From assembly GCF_042680725.1 (NCBI RefSeq), contig NZ_JBHUEK010000008.1:1-64000 (forward strand): 64,000 nucleotides of DNA, given 5' to 3'. The stretch's first letter is position 1, and every line of letters begins with the position of its first letter. This DNA comes from Ferdinandcohnia salidurans (GTDB taxonomy: Bacteria; Bacillota; Bacilli; Bacillales; Bacillaceae_L). The position numbers were made by a program, and so were the translations under genes. Positions 19,146 through 27,383 of the stretch are shown here, piece after piece. Under the pieces are notes generated by a model. The model had not been told where the DNA came from and ran no database searches. It saw only the letters and a list, made by a program, of their open reading frames with translations.

Positions 19146-19175
19146 ATTTAAGGTATAATAATTAAAGAAATTACT
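19146..19175 (+). promoter_or_regulatory. Candidate spx promoter with PerR-box-like sequence
   Basis: TATAAT (19154-19159) heads GTATAATAATTAAAG, which partly matches the PerR operator pattern TTATAATnATTATAA. PerR control of spx is known in B. subtilis; the match here is imperfect, so this is only suggestive. Confidence 0.35.
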
Positions 19176-19267
19176 TAATTAAATTAATTTTAATTTAGCA
19201 TAAACTTCCATGACCAATCATGCTGATTGTTAAGTAATAATCTACTTTCTAAGGGAGTGATAAGTTA

Positions 19268-19663
19268 ATGGTTACTCTTTATACTTCTCCAAGCTGTACT
19301 TCATGCCGTAAAGCGAAGTCATGGTTAGAGGAAAATCAAATTCCATATCAAGAAAGAAACATTATTTCTGATTCTCTTTCAATCGAAGAGATTAAAGAAA
19401 TTTTACGTATGACGGAAGATGGAACAGACGAGATCATCTCAACTCGTTCTAAAGTATTCCAAAAACTAAATGTGAATCTGGAGACAATGCCTCTTCAAGA
19501 TTTATACAAATTAATTCAAGAAAACCCTGGTCTTCTTCGCCGACCAATTATCATCGATGAGAAGAGACTTCAGGTTGGATACAATGAGGACGAAATTCGT
19601 AGGTTTTTACCAAGAAAAGTTCGTACCTTCCAATTGAAAGAAGCACAACGCTTAGTAAACTAA
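19268..19663 (+). CDS. spx: Transcriptional regulator Spx
   Basis: A 131-aa ArsC-like regulator that binds the RNA polymerase alpha C-terminal domain and reprograms transcription under disulfide stress. The redox switch Cys10-x-x-Cys13 (CTSC), Gly52 needed for polymerase contact, and the RRPI loop near residue 92 are all present. It is normally degraded by ClpXP with the adaptor YjbH/SpxH, whose gene is at 24592-25446. The ATG at 19268 follows AAGGGAGTG. Confidence 0.97.
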   Translation: MVTLYTSPSCTSCRKAKSWLEENQIPYQERNIISDSLSIEEIKEILRMTEDGTDEIISTRSKVFQKLNVNLETMPLQDLYKLIQENPGLLRRPIIIDEKRLQVGYNEDEIRRFLPRKVRTFQLKEAQRLVN

Positions 19664-19670
19664 CAACAAG

Positions 19671-19705
19671 AAACTTCTACTGTTCATCTGTAGAAGTTTT
19701 TTTAT
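19671..19705 (+). terminator. Terminator of spx
   Basis: Stem AAACTTCTAC / GTAGAAGTTT followed by TTTTTATTTATT. Confidence 0.88.
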
Positions 19706-19745
19706 TTATTAGGACATATTTCTCGTTTTCTTTTGTGTTTCGTAT

Positions 19746-19837
19746 TATAATGGTACGTAAAACAGTAACTTCCCGAAAAAACTTAACCGCATTCATGATA
19801 AATTTGAATGAAAACCGGGCAATATCACTGTTTTTTA
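19746..19837 (+). ncRNA. Candidate structured RNA between spx and mecA
   Basis: A TATAAT box (19746-19751) precedes a segment that can fold AACAGT (19761) with ACTGTT (19827), CCCG with CGGG, and an apical CATTC/GAATG hairpin, ending in TTTTTT. This looks like a short transcript or an attenuator of about 75 nt. The -35 element is poor, and no known family is recognised. Confidence 0.35.
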
Positions 19838-19961
19838 CGAATTGCTCTTTTTTATTTCCATTCTCATATCTTTTAACATAAAATGAAGTACAAGATATAG
19901 ACTTTTTTCTTTAAGGTAGGTTATTCTACAACCATTATGGGAAAAGTGAATAAAAGTGGTT

Positions 19962-20103
19962 GTTCAAAAAGTCCGGTGAAAATGACACATCGAATTTCTT
20001 CGTTGGCTTGCTTTTCCGTTCCTCACGTATTAGTTGCATACGTTCCGGTACTCAAAGCTGCGCCGCCTCGAACTTCTCGGTCCTTTTCATCCTCCTTTTG
20101 AAC
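19962..20103. repeat. MITE-like inverted-repeat element upstream of mecA
   Basis: The ends are imperfect inverted repeats: GTTCAAAAAGTCCGGTGAAA on the left versus GTTCAAAAGGAGGATGAAAA on the complement of the right end, continuing with matches through GAC and a GAA-TTC segment. The 142-bp unit has no coding capacity and lies in the mecA leader. Similar dispersed repeats occur in Bacillus genomes, from memory. Confidence 0.6.
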
Positions 20104-20177
20104 TCACATTTAAAGAGCATCTGGCTCGGGGGTATAACGTCCCTTCAAAATCTGAGCAAGAAGGGAGAGGTTCTGTA

Positions 20178-20846
20178 ATGGAAATCGAAAGAATCAACGA
20201 ACATACAGTCAAATTCTATATTTCATATAATGACATAGAGCAACGCGGATTTGAACGTGAAGAAATATGGTATAACCGGGAACGAAGCGAAGAGCTCTTC
20301 TGGGAAATGATGGATGAAATTCATCAAGAAGAAGAATTCACGATTGATGGTCCACTATGGATCCAAGTCCAGGCGTTAGAAAAAGGGTTAGAGGTACTTG
20401 TAACACGCGCACAGCTATCAAAAGATGGGAATAAATATGAACTTCCTGTTGGTGACGATAAGATTCCAGTAGATGAAAAGATTGAATCTTTACTGGATCA
20501 GCAATTTCATTCTAAGTATGAAGAAAATGATTTTGTTGAGGAATTTGAGGAAGAAAACTTCCAATTTCTAATTCGCTTTAATGATTTTGAAGATGTTATT
20601 TCTCTTGCACACCGGATTCAACTAGATGGATTGAACAATTCCTTGTACTCGTTTGAAAATAAGTACTACTTATTTATTGAATTTAACGAGGAGCTCTATA
20701 CTGAGGATGAACTGGAGAATATGCTCAGCATAGTCTTAGAGTATGGGAATGAGTCAGCACTGTCTATTCATAGAATTGAAGAGTATGGTAAAAAGATAAT
20801 CAATGAGAATGCATTAACTGAGATGGTCAAATACTTCTCACTATAA
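20178..20846 (+). CDS. mecA: Adaptor protein MecA
   Basis: Adaptor (222 aa) that delivers ComK and other substrates to the ClpCP protease and activates ClpC. The N-terminal substrate-binding domain starts MEIERINEHTVKFYISY and the C-terminal ClpC-binding domain begins near FQFLIRFNDFEDVISLAHR, separated by an acidic linker (EENDFVEEFEEE). The start at 20178 fits the family start and a GGGAGAGG site. In-frame codons back to 20034 belong to the MITE-like repeat and are not part of the protein. Confidence 0.95.
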   Translation: MEIERINEHTVKFYISYNDIEQRGFEREEIWYNRERSEELFWEMMDEIHQEEEFTIDGPLWIQVQALEKGLEVLVTRAQLSKDGNKYELPVGDDKIPVDEKIESLLDQQFHSKYEENDFVEEFEEENFQFLIRFNDFEDVISLAHRIQLDGLNNSLYSFENKYYLFIEFNEELYTEDELENMLSIVLEYGNESALSIHRIEEYGKKIINENALTEMVKYFSL

Positions 20847-20847
20847 G

Positions 20848-20886
20848 AAAAAGTCGATTTCATTTTTTGGAATCGGCTTTTTTTAT
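20848..20886 (+). terminator. Terminator of mecA
   Basis: Stem AAAGTCGATT / AATCGGCTTT followed by TTTT. Confidence 0.85.
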
Positions 20887-20977
20887 GTAAAAAAATTCGA
20901 AATTTTTTAATTGTACATGCACGGGGTTCTATGCTATTTTTAAGGAGCAGTAAATTAGAAGTAAGGAGATGACATGA

Positions 20978-22243
20978 GTGTTTGTTGCATTACGTGAAAA
21001 TGGAGAATATATTTCATTAGTGGAAAATTGGAAGCGCTCTAATTTACTTGAACTTCGTAGCAATGAGAACTTTCTTTGTCCAGCATGTCATAGTAAGGTT
21101 CAGTTAAAAGCGGGGATGAAGAAAACACATCATTTCGCACATTTAAAAGGAGCAGAATGCAGTGTTAAAACGGAGCCAGAGTCTGAGTACCATCTAGAAG
21201 GCAAACGGCAGCTCTATCGCTGGTTTCAAGCACAAGGCTATAAAGTCCAGCTAGAACCATTTTTACCGGAAATCTCGCAACGCCCTGACCTATTAGTGAT
21301 CACAGAAGACAAACGGTATGCAATCGAGTACCAATGCTCCCAAATTGATTACCCCTTGTTTAAGAAAAGATCAGACTCTTATAAGAACAAAGGTATCGTA
21401 CCTATTTGGATTTTAGGTGCAAAATGGTTTAAACGACAGTCCACCTACTCAGTTCGACTTTCACCCTTTCAATGGCTTTTTGCAACCTCTTTTAATCAAC
21501 CATTCCAGCCTAGCATTCTCTACTACTGCCCAGATACCTCTACATTTATAAAACTATCCAACCTTCAACCTTTTACAACGAGTGAAACCTTTTGTACCAT
21601 TCAATTCCATAAAGAAAATGTGCATTCCTTTCCAAAGCTACTCGTACCTAACCACCCTACGTTTACCTTACAAAGTTTGTGGGTAAGAAAAAAACATAAA
21701 TGGAGAGCAAGTTATTCCATATACTCATCCAATCTTATCGCATCGTTTTTATCTACCCTCTATCAAAACCGAATACCTCCAGCTCATTTGCCAGCTGAAG
21801 CTGGTTTGCCTGTCCGCTCAGCCTATTGGTTCCATACACCACCGATGATTTGGCAAATGTGGATGGTATTAGATTTATTGCTTCCACTACGAGTAGGGGA
21901 TACTTTCTTTTTTTCTAAGGTCATGGAGGTGATATCTAAGCGAATTGCTTCAAAGGATATTACAATCAGACATCTGCCGTTGATTTTTCATACCCAATAT
22001 TCGCTTGCGGTTGAGGAATACCTGCATTTGCTCGTGAAAGTTGGGAAACTAAAAAAACTTACACAGACAAAGTATCAAAAAACAAGGGAATTTCAAATAC
22101 CGGTTAATTTGGAGGAAGCTCATACCATGGATGAAGCCCTTTCAAAAAGGTTGGAAAGTGTTGGAAAGAATGAAGAAGTTGGAATGGTAAAACCTAATAT
22201 TGGTGGAGGACTGAATTCAAAAAACTTAAACTTTTTCTTATAA
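20978..22243 (+). CDS. coiA: Competence protein CoiA
   Basis: A 421-aa CoiA-family protein needed for recombination during natural transformation. The N-terminal zinc-finger-like motif CPACHSKVQLKAG is followed by HHFAHLKG. A restriction-like nuclease core shows RPDLLVI...YAIEYQCSQID. The GTG at 20978 follows AAGGAGATGAC. AT-rich A/T blocks at 20888-20910 could be a ComK site but are not convincing. The neighbours mecA (upstream) and pepF (downstream) match B. subtilis order. Confidence 0.9.
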   Translation: MFVALRENGEYISLVENWKRSNLLELRSNENFLCPACHSKVQLKAGMKKTHHFAHLKGAECSVKTEPESEYHLEGKRQLYRWFQAQGYKVQLEPFLPEISQRPDLLVITEDKRYAIEYQCSQIDYPLFKKRSDSYKNKGIVPIWILGAKWFKRQSTYSVRLSPFQWLFATSFNQPFQPSILYYCPDTSTFIKLSNLQPFTTSETFCTIQFHKENVHSFPKLLVPNHPTFTLQSLWVRKKHKWRASYSIYSSNLIASFLSTLYQNRIPPAHLPAEAGLPVRSAYWFHTPPMIWQMWMVLDLLLPLRVGDTFFFSKVMEVISKRIASKDITIRHLPLIFHTQYSLAVEEYLHLLVKVGKLKKLTQTKYQKTREFQIPVNLEEAHTMDEALSKRLESVGKNEEVGMVKPNIGGGLNSKNLNFFL

Positions 22244-22307
22244 AAAAGGAGATAGTCAATAGGATATCGAATACTTTTTAAAGAATAGGATATAGGAGGT
22301 TTATAAA

Positions 22308-24131
22308 ATGGCTGAACAATCAACTGTAAAGAAGCTCCAAAATCGTAATGAGATTGCTGAGCAGGATACTTGGAGACTAGAAGATATTTTTGCATCAGAT
22401 GTAGAGTGGGAAAAAGAATTTCAAGAAATAAAAGAGATGATCCCTGGAATTGAAGCATTCCAAGGAAAACTCGGCGAATCTGCGGATCAGCTATATGAAG
22501 CGTTAACTTATCAAGATGCAATTTCCTTACGAATAGGAAAACTTTATACATATGCACATATGCGTAATGACCAAGATACATCTAATTCGTTTTATCAGGG
22601 TTTATATGATCGTGCAACTAATTTGTATACACAGGTTGGAAGTGCGCTCGCTTTTATCGTGCCGGAAATTCTATCAGTCGACGAAGATAAAATTAAATCC
22701 TTTTTAGCTGAAAAAGAAGAGTTGAAGGTATACGAGCATGCATTGAACGATATTAATCGTGAACGACCACATGTTTTATCCGCAAAAGAAGAAGCCTTGC
22801 TTGCACAAGCTTATGAAGTAATGGACTCTTCAAGCAACACATTTGGAATGCTAAATAATGCTGACCTAACGTTTCCGACTATTAAAGATGAGAACGGTGA
22901 AGAGGTAGAAATTACACATGGTCGTTATATCCGATTCCTTGAAAGCTCTGACCCACGTGTAAGAGAAGAAGCTTTTAAAGCGGTTTATGACACGTACGGA
23001 AAGTTCAAAAATACCTTTGGTAGCACATTAAGTGGTACTGTAAAGAAAGATAATTTTAATGCTCGTATTCGTAATTATAAATCAGCTCGCGAGGCAGCTC
23101 TAAGCAGCAATAATATTCCAGAAACGGTTTATGATAATCTAGTAAATACAATTAATGAAAATCTGCCTCTTTTACATCGTTACGTGGACTTACGTAAAAA
23201 AGCGTTAGGTGTAGATGAGTTGCATATGTATGACCTCTACACTCCATTAGTGAAAGACGTGAAAATGGAAGTTTCTTATGCGGAAGCAAAGGATTATATC
23301 CTTAAGGGGCTTGCTCCACTTGGTGAGGATTATATTAATGTTCTAAAAGAAGGCTTTGATAATCGATGGGTTGATGTTCAAGAAAACAAAGGAAAGCGAA
23401 GCGGAGCGTATTCATCTGGTGCATATGGTACAAATCCATATATCCTGATGAACTGGCAAGACAATGTGAATAATCTGTTTACGCTAGCTCATGAATTTGG
23501 TCACTCTGTACACAGTTACTACACAAGAAACAATCAACCATACACATATGGAAATTATTCAATCTTTGTAGCAGAGGTTGCGTCTACTTGTAATGAGGCA
23601 CTGTTAGGAGATTACTTATTAAAAACGATTGATGATGACCAAAAGAGATTATATCTTTTAAATCATCAGCTTGAAGGCTTTAGAGGGACTGTATTCCGTC
23701 AGACGATGTTTGCAGAATTTGAACATATGATTCATATGAAAGCCCAAGAAGGAGTCGCATTAACACCAGATCTGTTCACTGAAATGTACTATGAGTTAAA
23801 TAAGAAATACTTTGGTACAAATATTGTGGTAGATGAGGAAATCGGCTTAGAGTGGTCTCGAATTCCGCATTTCTACTATAATTATTACGTATACCAGTAT
23901 GCAACAGGCTATAGTGCTGCAACTGCTTTAAGTAAGCAAATCTTAGAGGAGGGCAACCCTGCAGTTGAACGATATATTAATAATTTCCTTAAAGCGGGAA
24001 GCTCCAATTATCCAATTGAGGTACTTAAAAATGCGGGCGTGGACATGAATTCTGCAGAGCCGATTAAAGAAGCATGTAAAGTATTTGAAGCAACACTAAC
24101 TGAAATGGAAAAATTATTAGAGAAGCAATAA
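22308..24131 (+). CDS. pepF: Oligoendopeptidase F
   Basis: Cytoplasmic M3-family zinc metallopeptidase (607 aa) that cleaves imported or signalling oligopeptides. The zinc-binding motif HEFGH is at residues 395-399 with the third ligand in AEVASTCNE downstream. The N-terminal helical domain and PepF length are as expected. AGGAGG precedes the ATG at 22308. Proximity to opp/app loci and to coiA-mecA fits a role in peptide turnover. Confidence 0.95.
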   Translation: MAEQSTVKKLQNRNEIAEQDTWRLEDIFASDVEWEKEFQEIKEMIPGIEAFQGKLGESADQLYEALTYQDAISLRIGKLYTYAHMRNDQDTSNSFYQGLYDRATNLYTQVGSALAFIVPEILSVDEDKIKSFLAEKEELKVYEHALNDINRERPHVLSAKEEALLAQAYEVMDSSSNTFGMLNNADLTFPTIKDENGEEVEITHGRYIRFLESSDPRVREEAFKAVYDTYGKFKNTFGSTLSGTVKKDNFNARIRNYKSAREAALSSNNIPETVYDNLVNTINENLPLLHRYVDLRKKALGVDELHMYDLYTPLVKDVKMEVSYAEAKDYILKGLAPLGEDYINVLKEGFDNRWVDVQENKGKRSGAYSSGAYGTNPYILMNWQDNVNNLFTLAHEFGHSVHSYYTRNNQPYTYGNYSIFVAEVASTCNEALLGDYLLKTIDDDQKRLYLLNHQLEGFRGTVFRQTMFAEFEHMIHMKAQEGVALTPDLFTEMYYELNKKYFGTNIVVDEEIGLEWSRIPHFYYNYYVYQYATGYSAATALSKQILEEGNPAVERYINNFLKAGSSNYPIEVLKNAGVDMNSAEPIKEACKVFEATLTEMEKLLEKQ

Positions 24132-24132
24132 A

Positions 24133-24164
24133 AGGAGGAGGTCATCCATTTGGATGCCCTCTTA
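24133..24164 (+). terminator. Hairpin behind pepF
   Basis: Stem GAGG-CATCC / GGATG-CCTC with a 4-nt loop. The following TTATTA is only weakly U-rich, so termination strength is uncertain. Confidence 0.5.
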
Positions 24165-24341
24165 TTAGTGAAACCCCCTAAATCGATTTCGGTGATTATA
24201 AATAACAAGTGTCACGAGTAATGAAAGAAATAAAAGAGGGGTCGTAATGTAAAGTGGAATTAATTTCATCAATCCTAATATATTTAGTCCAAAGGTGATA
24301 ATGATCATAACCACCCCGATTATCAGTCCAATTTTCCTCAT
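24165..24341 (-). CDS. Overlooked 58-aa membrane protein
   Basis: On the minus strand an ATG at 24341, with a near-ideal AAGGAGGACG site, opens a 58-codon frame starting MRKIGLIIGVVMIIITFG. It has two hydrophobic segments (about residues 4-24 and 32-48) and ends with a basic tail RNRFRGFH. The strong ribosome binding site and clean two-helix layout argue for a real small membrane protein. It is antisense-convergent to pepF and its stop abuts the pepF hairpin. Confidence 0.65.
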   Translation of the reverse strand: MRKIGLIIGVVMIIITFGLNILGLMKLIPLYITTPLLFLSLLVTLVIYNHRNRFRGFH

Positions 24342-24427
24342 AATTACGTCCTCCTTACAAGTGAATGTAAGTATCTATTTTAATATCTATGTCCAAGCAT
24401 GCGTTTTAAGAATAGGAATTTGACAAC

Positions 24428-24479
24428 TTTGTGAAAAAATGTACAAATAGTTGAAAATGGTTATCAATCTTGCTATTAT
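24428..24479 (+). promoter_or_regulatory. roxS promoter with ResD-like site
   Basis: TTGAAA (24451-24456) and TATTAT (24474-24479) are 17 bp apart. Just upstream, TTTGTGAAA (24428-24436) resembles the ResD binding consensus TTTGTGAAT, matching the known ResDE control of roxS. Confidence 0.65.
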
Positions 24480-24487
24480 GTATTCAA

Positions 24488-24590
24488 GAAGTAATCACAC
24501 AAACAACACCCCTTTGTTTGAAGTGAGATTTCTCCCATCCCCTTTATTGAAATAGAAAAAAGACTTGGACAATTGATCCAAGTCTTTTTT
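24488..24590 (+). ncRNA. roxS: RoxS / RsaE small regulatory RNA
   Basis: The sequence AATCACACAAACAACACC, then CCTTTGTTTGAAGTGA, then TTTCTCCCATCCCCTTT closely matches the RsaE/RoxS core as I remember it, including the two C-rich unpaired stretches that pair with Shine-Dalgarno sequences of target mRNAs. It ends in a strong terminator hairpin GACTTGGA / TCCAAGTC with six Ts. RoxS represses mRNAs of TCA-cycle and NADH-generating enzymes and responds to NO and NADH via ResDE and Rex. The length (about 103 nt) is right. Confidence 0.88.
24556..24590. terminator. Bidirectional terminator of roxS and spxH
   Basis: AAAAGACTTGGA / TCCAAGTCTTTT palindrome with A- and T-runs on both sides, lying between the converging roxS and spxH transcripts. 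Confidence 0.88.
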
Positions 24591-24591
24591 G

Positions 24592-25446
24592 TTATTCTAT
24601 ATATCTCCAGAAGGTTCCGTATTTAACAGGAACTTGCTCTACTTTTTGCTTTAGTATAAGCTTTTTCATTTCACGTTCAACCTCTGGTATAGGCAAGTCA
24701 TATAAAACTGAAATTTCTTTTGAAGCAACAAATTTAAAGTATTTTAAGAATTCTTCCAAGGGAGGTGCCGGTGTTGGTTCGATTTTTTCACCAAGCATAT
24801 CGTAAATGATATGGACGTACATATCATATGGATAACAGCCAGTAATTTTCAAACCTTCTTCCTCAATGTTTTCATTAAAGAAAACGAGAGTAGGGATTTC
24901 GTCCACTTCCATTTCAGATGTGATCTTCAAGTCACATTGAAATGCTTTGGCTGCACTTGATGAATGAAGGTCATTCATAAATTCATTTACATCAAGTCCG
25001 ACTTCAGCTGCACAAGACAGTAATACATCTATATCTGAAATATCACGTTTTTCAAGGAAGAGATTTTCCTGGAGTTTTCGTAAAAAACGGATTCCAGCTC
25101 GTTTACCTTGCAGCTCAGCCGCTTTAATCGCAATCGATACAGAATGTGGAGCTGAAATTGGATTTTCAAGCCATAAACTACCATCACAAGACATTCCTGA
25201 CCTACTAGCAGTGCGCTCCCATACCTGAGCCAGGTCTGTAGGTTTATTTTTCTTTTGTATATTTAAGGAAGCAAGGCGGCCACTTAAAATATGGCGAATT
25301 GAAAAATACTTTCCATATTCAATTGTTAGCTTTTTTAAAATGGGCTCTAGTGCCCAACAATCAGGACACAATGGATCAATAAACATATAGATCTCTAATG
25401 GACGATTGCTAGATGTATTGAAGCCCATATTTTCAGAATGTTTCAA
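24592..25446 (-). CDS. spxH: ClpXP adaptor protein SpxH (YjbH), DsbA-like
   Basis: A 284-aa thioredoxin-fold (DsbA/FrnE-like) adaptor that presents Spx to ClpXP. The CxxC motif is CPDC (Cys27, Cys30) in PLEIYMFIDPLCPDC, and ASRSGMSCDG is the other family hallmark. I prefer the TTG at 25446, which has GAAAGGGG at correct spacing and gives an N-terminus of the same length as the B. subtilis protein. An in-frame ATG at 25503 lacks a ribosome binding site. A truncated-globin gene (yjbI), next to it in B. subtilis, is missing here. Confidence 0.92.
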   Translation of the reverse strand: MKHSENMGFNTSSNRPLEIYMFIDPLCPDCWALEPILKKLTIEYGKYFSIRHILSGRLASLNIQKKNKPTDLAQVWERTASRSGMSCDGSLWLENPISAPHSVSIAIKAAELQGKRAGIRFLRKLQENLFLEKRDISDIDVLLSCAAEVGLDVNEFMNDLHSSSAAKAFQCDLKITSEMEVDEIPTLVFFNENIEEEGLKITGCYPYDMYVHIIYDMLGEKIEPTPAPPLEEFLKYFKFVASKEISVLYDLPIPEVEREMKKLILKQKVEQVPVKYGTFWRYIE

Positions 25447-25581
25447 GACCTTACCCCTTTCTACTCGTAAGGAGTTTCTATCATATGTTGAGTGTACTAA
25501 CATTTTATCAATGGATGAGATTTAACTCAAATAAAGCGCACTTTTGGTCGAATGAAATTTATGGAATTAGTGTTAAACTGC

Positions 25582-25619
25582 CTATAAAAGAAAAGTTCTC
25601 CTGTTTAGTCCAGGAGAAC
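25582..25619 (-). terminator. Terminator of the yjbK-yjbJ unit
   Basis: On the minus strand stem GTTCTCCTG / CAGGAGAAC is followed by TTTTCTTTT. Confidence 0.85.
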
Positions 25620-25624
25620 AATGT

Positions 25625-26239
25625 TTATCCGATATAGGTTTCTGTTACTTTTCTAACATAGTTTTGTGTTTCTTTAAAAGGTGGAATTCCACCATACTTA
25701 TCGACGTTGCCTGGTCCTGCATTATAGGCAGCAAGGGCAAGTGAAACATCTCCATTGTAACGGTCTAGCATACTTCGGAGGTATTTTGTACCCCCATCAA
25801 TATTTTGCGCAGGATCAGTTAGGTTGGTTACCCCTAAACCTCTCGCTGTTGCGGGCATTAATTGCATGAGACCAGTAGCTCCTGCATGGCTTTTCGCAAT
25901 TGGATTAAAATTAGACTCATGCTTGATTACAGAACTGATTAACCGGGCATCCACATTGTATTTTTGTGCAGCATTCTGAATCATTTCATCAAAAGTGGTC
26001 GGAACTGACATAGGCTCAGCGCCCGAAATGGTAAGTGGCAGATAATGATTATTAATATTTAAAGATGAAGGATTAACCTTCGATCGTATAGTTTCAGTTG
26101 TTGAACTAGAAGCATTAGACATAAGCTGTAACAGCATGTCCTTAAATAAGGAACCATCATTACTGGTTGTCGATGTATCGGATGTCGAGACGTTACGCAA
26201 AGCCTGGAGCTCCATCAATACTTTAAAATCTATTTTCAA
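25625..26239 (-). CDS. yjbJ: Lytic transglycosylase YjbJ (SLT domain)
   Basis: A 204-aa protein whose C-terminal half (about residues 85-204) is a goose-lysozyme/SLT transglycosylase domain. The catalytic Glu lies in SSVIKHESNFNP, followed by GATGLMQLMPATA and ALAAYNAGPGNV. The N-terminal 80 residues are low complexity and no classic signal peptide is visible, so the export route is unclear. The TTG at 26239 overlaps the yjbK stop and has AGGAGAGG upstream. Confidence 0.88.
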   Translation of the reverse strand: MKIDFKVLMELQALRNVSTSDTSTTSNDGSLFKDMLLQLMSNASSSTTETIRSKVNPSSLNINNHYLPLTISGAEPMSVPTTFDEMIQNAAQKYNVDARLISSVIKHESNFNPIAKSHAGATGLMQLMPATARGLGVTNLTDPAQNIDGGTKYLRSMLDRYNGDVSLALAAYNAGPGNVDKYGGIPPFKETQNYVRKVTETYIG

Positions 26240-26835
26240 GTGAGTTCCTCTCCTAGTAGAATTTGTTTTTTTCGATTATAAAACCTAAGAATTTTATTGT
26301 CTGTTTTCCGAATAGGGATCTTGTATTGTTGTAGTAACTCTTTAAATACTTCTTTTCCGCTAACTTCATCCGTTACTTCATATTCTAACTCGAAATCAAT
26401 TTGGTTTAAATAGTAACTCTTATCCAGCACAAGTAAACCATTTTTATATTCGACTTCTGCTCGTTTTGTTTTTAGAGAGCCAAAAAAACGAATATCCGAG
26501 GTTCCGATTGATAATCCTTTTAGAATTGATACAACTTCACCTTCAATGATGTTTCCACCGTTAAGCATTTGCTCGGCTTCTTCCTTACTTAGTACCTGAT
26601 GCGTCTCAAGTAAACCGCGTTTAACGGGCTGTTTTAATGTAAGTGTATATATTCCATTCTTTTCACGAATACGGAGGGCAGCCCCCACATCCTTTAAAGA
26701 AAACTTAGGTGTGTCAAAATAAAAATTTTCTTGGATTACTTTTTTGTCCTCACTAATTGAGAACGCAGACAGCAATTGACGGTATTCATCTTCTTCTAGA
26801 ATATTTTTAAACTCAATTTCAAGCTCTTGTGACAT
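26236..26835 (-). CDS. yjbK: CYTH-domain triphosphatase-like protein YjbK
   Basis: A 199-aa triphosphate-tunnel (CYTH) protein. The diagnostic ExExK motif is seen as ELEIEFK near the N-terminus. Basic and acidic tunnel residues follow (ALRIREK, LTLKQP, ELEYEV). Members hydrolyse inorganic triphosphate or related substrates; the substrate here is not determined. It overlaps yjbJ by 4 nt and is divergent from yjbL. Confidence 0.85.
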   Translation of the reverse strand: MSQELEIEFKNILEEDEYRQLLSAFSISEDKKVIQENFYFDTPKFSLKDVGAALRIREKNGIYTLTLKQPVKRGLLETHQVLSKEEAEQMLNGGNIIEGEVVSILKGLSIGTSDIRFFGSLKTKRAEVEYKNGLLVLDKSYYLNQIDFELEYEVTDEVSGKEVFKELLQQYKIPIRKTDNKILRFYNRKKQILLGEELT

Positions 26836-26981
26836 AATTTCAACCTGTCCTTTGTTTTCGTTTTTTTTATTATATCATTATGTTGTATCTTTTTTAGGAT
26901 TTGGTTAGCAATTCTTTAAAGAATGGTTGTACATATGATAAAATAAGTGTGGATTTTGAAAAGAGAAAAAGGAGCTTACTG

Positions 26982-27350
26982 ATGCAGAAACGTATTGAAA
27001 TTAGTGAAATGAACACCTCTAACAACCAATTAGAGCTAATTGCAGAAAAACCAAACTTTGACACAGCCGGTTTGCAGGCTAGTGGACAAATGCTTGTGGA
27101 TTCTGACTCATTAGCATTTATCTACAAACTGGAAAATGAAAAAGAATTTATATATGTGAGCTTGCCGTCCTCTATCTGGCCATCACTTAAAAATGTTATT
27201 TCTGAAAAACAAAAAGTTATTTTACACCTTGAAGAGAACGAATTCGAACTTATCGACATCATCCCTGAATTGGAATACCTGTTACAAAACATTGAAGGTA
27301 ACACCAACTATGGAAATGAAATGGTCGAGCTTGTTGAAAAAACATTTTGA
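26982..27350 (+). CDS. yjbL: UPF0738 family protein YjbL
   Basis: A 122-aa soluble protein matching YjbL in place and style (MQKRIEISEMNTSNNQLEL). Function unknown. The ATG at 26982 has AAAAAGGAG upstream; an in-frame extension to 26901 lies in the promoter region. It precedes the (p)ppGpp synthetase gene by 33 bp and is probably co-transcribed with it. Confidence 0.85.
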   Translation: MQKRIEISEMNTSNNQLELIAEKPNFDTAGLQASGQMLVDSDSLAFIYKLENEKEFIYVSLPSSIWPSLKNVISEKQKVILHLEENEFELIDIIPELEYLLQNIEGNTNYGNEMVELVEKTF

Positions 27351-27383
27351 TTGTTTTAGCTTAGAAAAACAGGGGGGGCTATT

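Noticed and set aside
20034..20177. N-terminal extension of mecA
   Set aside because: The extra codons come from the MITE-like repeat; the family start and a ribosome binding site are at 20178.
20888..20912. ComK box upstream of coiA
   Set aside because: A- and T-runs are present, but the AAAA-N5-TTTT pairs with proper spacing are not convincing.
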